A DNA stretch of 19,589 nt from Desulfobacterales bacterium (GTDB lineage: Bacteria; Desulfobacterota; Desulfobacteria; Desulfobacterales; Desulfobacteraceae): assembly GCA_022361135.1 (NCBI GenBank), contig JAKSBM010000974.1:1-19589 (forward strand), given 5' to 3'. Below, in pieces: positions 14,209-19,589 of this stretch. The number at the start of each line of letters is the position of its first letter. The first letter of the stretch is position 1. Under the pieces are notes generated by a model, which saw only the letters and a list, made by a program, of their open reading frames with translations, had not been told where the DNA came from and searched no databases. Both the position numbers and the translations under genes were made by a program.

Positions 14209-15305
14209 CGGATTTGGAGGCGAAAATCACCCGGATTTCCGATACCCGGTATCGGCCCCGTCCCTTTTCTTTGGAGCAGCTTTTGGTGGGGGCTTCCCAC
14301 CTCTATGGTTTGGGCAGCAGACTCCACCACCTGGCCCATGGGGCCGGTATCTTGAAGTCGAATACCTTGCCCTGTCCCGTAATTTCCGTGGGCAATATCA
14401 TTGCCGGCGGCACGGGAAAAACCCCCATGACCACCTATTTGGCCAAATTGCTCCAGGGGGTCGGCCTGACGCCCGTTGTCATCAGCCGGGGCTACCAGGG
14501 GCAGTTGCGGGAGGGGGCTGCCGTGGTGGGGGACGGGAAAAACGTCCTGCTGGAGGCGGCCATTGCCGGGGATGAACCCCATATGATGGCCCAAACCCTG
14601 AAACTTCCCGTGGTGGTGGGACGGCAGCGCCACGAAGCCGGACGCTTGGCCATTGACGCCTTTGATCCCGATGTCCTGGTCCTGGACGATGGGTTTCAGC
14701 ATTTGAAACTTGAACGGGATCTGGACCTGGTCCTCATGGATTACGAGCGCCCCCTGGGCAACCGGCGCCTTTTGCCCGCGGGCCGGCTCCGGGAGGACCC
14801 CGGGCGGGCCGGCGACCGGGCCCATGCCCTGGTTCTGACCCGTTGTCCGGAGGATTGGGGGAAAACTCCGGAAATCCTGACCCGGATCTTTCCCCATCTG
14901 CCTGTATTTAAAACCCGACACAAACCCATCTTGGCCCATTGGAGCCCTTCCAAGGATGTGGCGTTCCGCCCGGACCTTTCCCAATTGAAGGATCGGACGG
15001 CCCTGTTGGTTTCCGGCATTGCCCGGAATGATGCCTTTGCCCGCACCGTGGAATCCCTGGGGGTGAAAATCCTGGATCACCTTGAATTCCAGGATCATTA
15101 CAGGTATAAAAGGTCTGATTTTTTACAGATCCAGGAAAAAATGGAAGCATTGGATACGGACCTTTTGTTGACCACGGAAAAGGATTGGGTGAAATTTCCC
15201 CGGAACTTCTCCTGGAAGGGCCATGTGGCCGCCCTGGGCATTGAAATGGAATTCCAGCATCCGGGGCAGTTTGAAACCTTTATCCGGAATCAAATAAAGA
15301 AATGA
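14196..15305 (+). CDS. lpxK: Tetraacyldisaccharide 4'-kinase
   Basis: 369 aa, slightly longer than the usual 320-350. LpxK phosphorylates the 4' position of the lipid A disaccharide with ATP at the inner membrane, making lipid IV-A. The P-loop is plain: SVGNIIAGGTGKTP (64-77). Further family blocks follow in order: VVISRGYQG (94-102), VGDEP-type AIAGDEPHMMAQ (122-133), VGRQR (141-145), LVLDDGFQHLKLERDLDLVLMDYERPLGNRRLLPAGRLRE (161-200), and LLTTEKDWVKFP near the end. A hydrophobic or amphipathic N-terminal segment precedes the P-loop as in other LpxK proteins. It overlaps waaA by 13 bases and the acyltransferase gene by ATGA, so translation is coupled. Confidence 0.95.
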   Translation: MGWLADLEAKITRISDTRYRPRPFSLEQLLVGASHLYGLGSRLHHLAHGAGILKSNTLPCPVISVGNIIAGGTGKTPMTTYLAKLLQGVGLTPVVISRGYQGQLREGAAVVGDGKNVLLEAAIAGDEPHMMAQTLKLPVVVGRQRHEAGRLAIDAFDPDVLVLDDGFQHLKLERDLDLVLMDYERPLGNRRLLPAGRLREDPGRAGDRAHALVLTRCPEDWGKTPEILTRIFPHLPVFKTRHKPILAHWSPSKDVAFRPDLSQLKDRTALLVSGIARNDAFARTVESLGVKILDHLEFQDHYRYKRSDFLQIQEKMEALDTDLLLTTEKDWVKFPRNFSWKGHVAALGIEMEFQHPGQFETFIRNQIKK

Positions 15306-16198
15306 GCGACGAAAAAATATATCGATTGTTGAACCTGGTGATTCTGATCATGGGGCGTTTGCCCCGATGTGTTGCTGAATATCTGGCCGATTCCCTGGCA
15401 ACGATTTGGTATTTTGTGGACAAGCGCCACCGAAGGATAACACTGGATAACCTCACCCATGCCTATGGCCATGAAAAAACGCCGGCCCAGTTGCGGCGCA
15501 TGGTGCGCAAGGTGTTTAAAAACCTCATCCGCATGATTTTTGAAATCGCCTGGTCCTATTCCCTGGATATGGAAACCCTGTTGACCCATTTTCAATTCAA
15601 GGGAATTGAAAACGTCGAGGCCATTCAGAAAAAGGGGCGAGGTATCATCGGTATCACCGGGCACATGGGCAACTTTGAAATGTTGATCCTGGCCATCTCC
15701 CGCATTGAGCTGGATGAGGTCCACGGGGTTTACCGGAGGCTGGATTTTGCTCCCCTGGAGCGGTTGATGTTGGAGGGGCGGCAGCGGTTCGGCGTTAAGA
15801 TGGTCCCCATGCGGGGATTGTCCAAGGTGCTGGAACCCCTTTTGAAGGGGGGCGGTGCCATGGGAACCCTCATTGACCAGAACGTGGATTGGTACAAGGG
15901 GGTCTTTGTGGATTTTTTCGGAAGACCGGCCTGTACCAACAAGGGATTGGCCGCCCTGGCCCTGAAAACCGATGCGGTTATCCTGCCCCTCTATACGGTG
16001 CGGCATAACCGGAAATTTATCATTGAATATCTCCCTGAAATTCCCCTGGTGAGAACCGGGGATAAAATCAAGGACATTGAAACCAATACCCAGAATTTTA
16101 CCGCGGCCATCGAAGGCATGGTCCGCCGGGCACCGGAACAGTATTTCTGGGTCCACAACCGGTGGAAAACCAAAAATTATTGTCCCATTCCCAAATAG
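15302..16198 (+). CDS. Lipid A acyltransferase, LpxL/HtrB family
   Basis: 298 aa, ATG 15302 overlapping the lpxK stop. LpxL/HtrB/LpxM-type enzymes add secondary acyl chains to Kdo2-lipid IV-A from acyl-ACP on the inner membrane. The catalytic H-x4-E dyad is present as GHMGNFE (H121, E126). Other family blocks: RITLDNLTHAYG (45-56), GIENVEAIQKKGRGIIGITG (101-120), a GVYRRLDFAPLERLMLEGRQRFG block (about 142-164), GTLIDQNVDWYKGVFVDFFGRPACTNKGLAALAL (about 183-216) and QYFWVHNRWKTK at the C-terminus. A hydrophobic N-terminal segment anchors it. Which of the paralogues it matches, and which chain it adds, cannot be settled from sequence alone. The heptosyltransferase gene follows after six bases. 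Confidence 0.92.
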   Translation: MSDEKIYRLLNLVILIMGRLPRCVAEYLADSLATIWYFVDKRHRRITLDNLTHAYGHEKTPAQLRRMVRKVFKNLIRMIFEIAWSYSLDMETLLTHFQFKGIENVEAIQKKGRGIIGITGHMGNFEMLILAISRIELDEVHGVYRRLDFAPLERLMLEGRQRFGVKMVPMRGLSKVLEPLLKGGGAMGTLIDQNVDWYKGVFVDFFGRPACTNKGLAALALKTDAVILPLYTVRHNRKFIIEYLPEIPLVRTGDKIKDIETNTQNFTAAIEGMVRRAPEQYFWVHNRWKTKNYCPIPK

Positions 16199-16204
16199 AA
16201 GTCT

Positions 16205-17269
16205 ATGAAAATAAAGCAATTGAAAACAGCGGGGGATGCCCGCATCCTGATCCGGGCGGCCAACTGGGTGGGGGATGCCATCATGACCACCCCCGTGGTC
16301 CGGGCCCTTCGGAAGAATTATCCCAATGCCCATATAACGGTTCTGGCAAAACCCTGGGTGGTGCCGGTCTATGCCCACAATCCCCATGTGGATGAGGTCA
16401 TGGTCTATGAGAACAATGGCCGCCATCGCATGGGACTGGGGACATTGCGCCTGGCCCGTGACATGCGTGCCCGTTCCTTTGATTTGGCCATCCTCATGCA
16501 AAATGCCTTTGAGGCCGCCCTCCTGGCATTTTTGGCCGGAATCCCGGAGCGGGTGGGATACAACACCGATGGTCGGACCCCCTTGTTAAAACCGGCCATT
16601 CCCATGGACAAGGCCCTGAAACGGGAACATCTCATCGAATACTATAAGGGGATCCTCCATGGGGCCGGCTTGGAAAGCGACGGCAGTGCCATGGACCTTT
16701 ACATGTCCCAGGGGGATAAGGATTTTGCCAAATCCTATCTGGAAGAAAGGGGATTGATCGAGGCCGGTAAACCCGTTTTGGGAATTAATCCCGGTGCCAC
16801 CGGGGGCACGGCCAAACGGTGGTTTCCCCAGCGGTATGCCGAGTTGGCCGGGAAATTGGCCCGGAAATATAAGACCCGTGTTTTGATTTTCGGAGGACCG
16901 GCCGACCGGGAGTTAGGTGAGGAGATTGTTGCCATGGCACCGGATTGCTGCATCAATGCCGCCGGCGCCACCAGCCTGGGCCAGGCATTTGCCCTCATTG
17001 GCCAATGCAACCTCTTTGTGACCAATGATTCCGGCCTCATGCATGCCGCCGCAGCCCAGGATGTCCCCCAGGTGGCGGTCATGGGGAGTACGGATTATAT
17101 TGCCACCGCTCCCTTCAGTAAGGCTGCGGTCATGGTCCGGGAACCGGTGCATTGCAGCCCCTGCATGAAGGCCGATTGCCCCACCGACCATGCCTGCATG
17201 GCCGGTATCACAGCTGACCGGGTCTTTGGTACCGGCGTTGAAATTTTGAATAAGACCTTTGGGTCATAA
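16205..17269 (+). CDS. waaF: LPS heptosyltransferase II
   Basis: 354 aa, ATG 16205. GT9 family enzyme that adds the second L-glycero-D-manno-heptose to the inner core in the cytoplasm, from ADP-heptose. Seen: ILIRAANWVGDAIMTTPVVRALR (14-36) with the catalytic Asp (D24), the donor-site block LGINPGATGGTAKRWFPQRYAELAGKL, VLIFGGPADRE, and FVTNDSGLMHAAAAQDVPQVAVMGSTDYIATAPFSK. The tail carries four cysteines (C317, C320, C325, C331; HCSPCMKADCPTDHAC), typical of the WaaF subfamily. WaaF rather than WaaC is favoured by the NWVGDAIMTTP motif and this tail. The following heptosyltransferase gene has its ribosome site overlapping this stop codon. Confidence 0.93.
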   Translation: MKIKQLKTAGDARILIRAANWVGDAIMTTPVVRALRKNYPNAHITVLAKPWVVPVYAHNPHVDEVMVYENNGRHRMGLGTLRLARDMRARSFDLAILMQNAFEAALLAFLAGIPERVGYNTDGRTPLLKPAIPMDKALKREHLIEYYKGILHGAGLESDGSAMDLYMSQGDKDFAKSYLEERGLIEAGKPVLGINPGATGGTAKRWFPQRYAELAGKLARKYKTRVLIFGGPADRELGEEIVAMAPDCCINAAGATSLGQAFALIGQCNLFVTNDSGLMHAAAAQDVPQVAVMGSTDYIATAPFSKAAVMVREPVHCSPCMKADCPTDHACMAGITADRVFGTGVEILNKTFGS

Positions 17270-17292
17270 GGAGAGATACCCTGTTTGATTCG

Positions 17293-18303
17293 GTGAAAAA
17301 AATTCTGATCATCAAGCCCAGTGCCCTGGGGGATATTGTCCATTCCCTTCCCTTCCTCCATGCCCAGCGCCGGGGATTTCCCCATGCGGAAATTGACTGG
17401 CTGGTGGCCCGGGGCCTCCACACCTTCCTTGAAGGCCACCCCCTGATTAATAAACTCTGGGTGATCAACAAGGACCAATGGAAGGATAAATCCCAACTGG
17501 GCCGGACCCTCAATGAAATCTGGGAGTTGAAAAAGGGGTTGGGATCGGCCGGTTATGACGTGGCCATTGATCTCTCCGGCCTGTTTCGGTCCGGACTTTT
17601 TACCTGGTTCTCCAAGGCGCCCGTTAAATTGGGCTTCAAGGAATCCGACGAAGGCAGTCCCTTCTTTTATACCCATAAAATCCACGGCAGCATGGAAATC
17701 CATGCCATTGATCGATATTTGAAGATTGCCGAATTCATGGGCTGTCCCACCGATGAAATTGTTTATCCCCTGGCCCCCCATGACCCGGCTCCGGCCATTT
17801 TAAAGGAATTGCCCGGGGAATACATTGTCATGAGTCCTTCGGCTGGTAAAAAGGCCAACCGATGGCCGGCGGAACGTTATGGTGAACTGGCTTCACGGCT
17901 GCCCCTGCCCTGTGTGGTGATTGCCTCGGCCGGGGAGGCCGACGTGGCCGATACCGTGGTGGAGCATGCCAAGGGCAATGCCATTTCCCTGGCCGGTAAG
18001 ACTTCCATTAAATCATTGTTGCCCCTCATCGGCGGTGCCCGTTTTTTTATTTGCAACGACACCGGTCCCATGCACATCGCCGCCGCTTTGAATGTTCCGG
18101 TGTTTGCCATTTTCGGCCCGGCCAACCCCATTCGCACCGGCCCCTACGGGGATATTCACACCATCATTCAGAAACCACTGGACTGTTCCCCCTGTTATGC
18201 CCACGGTCCGTGTAAATCCAGAAATTGGGAGTGCATGCAGGGACTGGATACCGATCAGGTCCATGGGATCATTGCCGGGCATTTGAAAGGATTAGGATTA
18301 TGA
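17293..18303 (+). CDS. waaC: LPS heptosyltransferase I-type (GT9)
   Basis: 336 aa from GTG 17293. GT9 family: IKPSALGDIVHSLPFLHAQRRGFPHAEIDWLVARG (7-41) with the catalytic Asp at D14, a block typical of heptosyltransferase I, which adds the first heptose to Kdo. Further blocks: DVAIDLSGLFRSGLFTWFSKAPVKLGFKES, SPSAGKKANRWPAERYGELASRL, FFICNDTGPMHIAAALNVPVFAIFGPANPIRTGPYG. A cysteine tail (CSPCYAHGPC...C) is present as in the preceding gene. Start choice: AAGGAG at 17268-17273 is 19 bases from this GTG, but only seven from an in-frame CTG at 17281, so the true start may be CTG. It lies between waaF and a glycosyltransferase and overlaps the latter by ATGA. The symbol is assigned by resemblance. 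Confidence 0.82.
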   Translation: MKKILIIKPSALGDIVHSLPFLHAQRRGFPHAEIDWLVARGLHTFLEGHPLINKLWVINKDQWKDKSQLGRTLNEIWELKKGLGSAGYDVAIDLSGLFRSGLFTWFSKAPVKLGFKESDEGSPFFYTHKIHGSMEIHAIDRYLKIAEFMGCPTDEIVYPLAPHDPAPAILKELPGEYIVMSPSAGKKANRWPAERYGELASRLPLPCVVIASAGEADVADTVVEHAKGNAISLAGKTSIKSLLPLIGGARFFICNDTGPMHIAAALNVPVFAIFGPANPIRTGPYGDIHTIIQKPLDCSPCYAHGPCKSRNWECMQGLDTDQVHGIIAGHLKGLGL

Positions 18304-19091
18304 AAATTTCCGTAATGGTCACCACATATAATCGGCCGGACACCCTGGAAAAGGTCATTGAAGGGCTCCAGCATCAGACCTGTCCCCCCCATGAAATTTT
18401 GGTGGCCGATGATGGGTCAGGCCCTGAAACCCGGGCCGCTGTGGATGGCTGCCGGGAAAAGTCCAATCTGCCCCTCCACCACGTTTGGCAGGAGGACAAG
18501 GGGTTCCGGCTGGCACGGTCCAGGAATAAGGCCATCCTTGCCTCCACAGGGGATTATATCGTCATCCTTGATGGGGATTGTGTGCCGGATCGTTATTTTG
18601 TCCAGGACCATAAAGAATTGGCCAAAGAGGGTTTTTTCTACCAGGGAAAACGGATCCTGGTCAAGGAGGGCCATGAGGTTGATTTCCACCATGGCCATAC
18701 CCGCTCTTTGGGGCAGCGTCTGCGCCTTGCTGCGGGAAATAAAATATCCAATGCCCACCATATTTTCCGGCTTCCCTTTTTTCCGGTGATCACCCGTACC
18801 GGGCTTTCCGGAATCCGTTGCTGTAACATGGGGGTATTTAAATCTGATCTTCTGGCCGTCAATGGATTTAACAATGCATTTGAAGGCTGGGGACGGGAAG
18901 ATTCCGAATTTGTGGCCCGGCTTGCCGCCCATGGGGTCCATCGCCGGGAACATCCCTTCAGGGCCATTTGCTACCACCTTTGGCACCATGAAAATTCACG
19001 GGAGAATCTGCCCCAGAATGATGATCTGCTGGCCCAGACCCTGGCATCGGGCAGCCATTGGTGCGAGGATGGCCTGGAACAATTGAAATAA
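18300..19091 (+). CDS. Family 2 glycosyltransferase, galactosyltransferase-like C-domain
   Basis: 263 aa, ATG 18300 overlapping the previous stop, with AGGA just upstream. GT-A fold: MKISVMVTTYNRPDTLEKVIEGLQHQT (1-27), ILVADDGSG (33-41), ARSRNKAILASTGDYIVILDGDCVPD (72-97) with the metal-binding DGD at 91-93. The C-terminal part has CCNMGVFKSDLLAVNGFNNAFEGWGREDSEF, the acceptor-side block of galactosyltransferase-type family 2 enzymes (GWGREDSE, about 196-203, catalytic acid region). It uses a nucleotide sugar in the cytoplasm to extend the LPS core. Sugar and acceptor are unknown; galactose would fit the galE gene in this window but that link is only suggestive. No membrane segment is visible. 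A 48-base gap separates it from the next glycosyltransferase gene. Confidence 0.88.
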   Translation: MKISVMVTTYNRPDTLEKVIEGLQHQTCPPHEILVADDGSGPETRAAVDGCREKSNLPLHHVWQEDKGFRLARSRNKAILASTGDYIVILDGDCVPDRYFVQDHKELAKEGFFYQGKRILVKEGHEVDFHHGHTRSLGQRLRLAAGNKISNAHHIFRLPFFPVITRTGLSGIRCCNMGVFKSDLLAVNGFNNAFEGWGREDSEFVARLAAHGVHRREHPFRAICYHLWHHENSRENLPQNDDLLAQTLASGSHWCEDGLEQLK

Positions 19092-19139
19092 TGTACAAAT
19101 CAAAACCCATATCCATAAAAGGGAGTATCTAAGGGCCTG

Positions 19140-19589
19140 ATGGAAAAAATTTCAGTCTATATTATTGCCTACAATGAAGAAGATAAATTAAAGGATGCCC
19201 TTGAAAGTGTCCAATGGGCCGATGAAATCGTTGTTGCCGATTCCTTCAGCACCGACAACACCGCGGCCGTGGCCGAAGCCCACGGCGCCCGGGTGGTCCA
19301 GGTCCCCTTTGACGGCTTTGGCAACTTGAGAAACCAGGCCATTGCCGCCTGCAGCCATGATTGGATATTCAGCCTGGATTCCGATGAGCGCTGTACCCTG
19401 GCGGCCAAGGATGAGATCCATGACATCATCAATGCCCCGGACAGCCTGGATGCCTATTATGTCCCCCGGAAAAATTTTTTCATGGGCCAGTGGATCCGTC
19501 GGTCCGGTTATTATCCCGATTACCGGCAGCCCCAGCTTTTCAAAAAGGGGGCATTGGTCTTTAAACCCGACGCCGTCCACGAGCGGTAT
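19140..19589 (+). CDS. Family 2 glycosyltransferase, WaaE/KdtX-like, C-terminus missing
   Basis: First 150 codons from ATG 19140, open to the right window edge; AAGGG lies four bases before the start. MEKISVYIIAYNEEDKLKDALESVQWADEIVVADSFSTDNT (1-41) and IFSLDSDER (77-84, metal-binding DSD at 80-82) are the signature of the WaaE/KdtX subfamily of GT2, which typically adds glucose to inner-core heptose. The later block DAYYVPRKNFFMGQWIRRSGYYPDYRQPQLFKKG also matches that subfamily, as does AVHERY at the edge. The family is usually about 250-290 aa, so roughly half is missing. It sits last visible in the LPS operon, which fits a core-extension role. Confidence 0.88.
   Translation, partial: MEKISVYIIAYNEEDKLKDALESVQWADEIVVADSFSTDNTAAVAEAHGARVVQVPFDGFGNLRNQAIAACSHDWIFSLDSDERCTLAAKDEIHDIINAPDSLDAYYVPRKNFFMGQWIRRSGYYPDYRQPQLFKKGALVFKPDAVHERY

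Noticed and set aside
19091..19132. Small ORF of 13 codons between the two glycosyltransferases (ATG 19091)
   Set aside because: It has no ribosome site and no recognisable content; it is likely spacer.
1..19589. Mobile elements, CRISPR arrays, tRNA or rRNA genes
   Set aside because: No transposase-like frame, no regularly spaced repeat and no cloverleaf or rRNA sequence was seen on either strand.

Overview
The window looks like chromosome of a Gram-negative, anaerobic Desulfobacterota bacterium (Desulfobacteraceae-like). This is inferred from three things seen here: a HesB/IscA-like gene with an in-frame UGA that reads well as selenocysteine, an LbtU-type porin, and a long lipid A/inner-core LPS operon with the gene content common in that group. 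Base composition and style are uniform. I see no insertion sequence, tRNA, rRNA, CRISPR array or prophage gene, and no gene-free stretch above 300 bases.

Layout. 1-842 (-): 5' part of an LbtU-like outer-membrane porin, running off the left edge. 1106-2341 (-): DUF2325 protein with a long coiled coil and a cysteine cluster, with its own strong promoter and an intrinsic terminator. 2540-3166 (+): LysE/RhtB exporter. 3221-3787 (+): unrecognised acidic protein. These meet, across a strong hairpin, a four-gene minus-strand operon (8319 to 3810): U32-like cysteine-rich protein, galE, HEAT-repeat protein with a degenerate receiver domain, and RimK-like ATP-grasp ligase. Three of its genes are joined by ATGA overlaps or short gaps.

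8407-8859 (+) is a self-contained single-gene unit: consensus promoter, HesB-like selenoprotein with UGA at codon 33, intrinsic terminator. Next come a structured leader with a possible pseudoknot (8925-9010) and a lipoprotein with a FliL-like C-terminal domain (9039-9890). Its stop codon overlaps that of the convergent thiamine diphosphokinase gene (9887-10522, -).

10580 to the right edge (+) is one long operon for LPS: lptF, lptG, waaA, lpxK, an LpxL/HtrB-like acyltransferase, heptosyltransferases II and I, and two family 2 glycosyltransferases, the last cut by the window edge. The genes overlap or sit within a few tens of bases of each other. Together they finish lipid A (4'-phosphorylation, Kdo addition, secondary acylation), build the heptose inner core, extend it, and supply the inner-membrane permease pair that hands LPS to the Lpt bridge.

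The points most worth following are the selenoprotein, which a standard caller would truncate or miss, the unassigned structured leader before the FliL-like lipoprotein, and the U32-like/galE/HEAT/ATP-grasp operon, whose joint role I cannot name.
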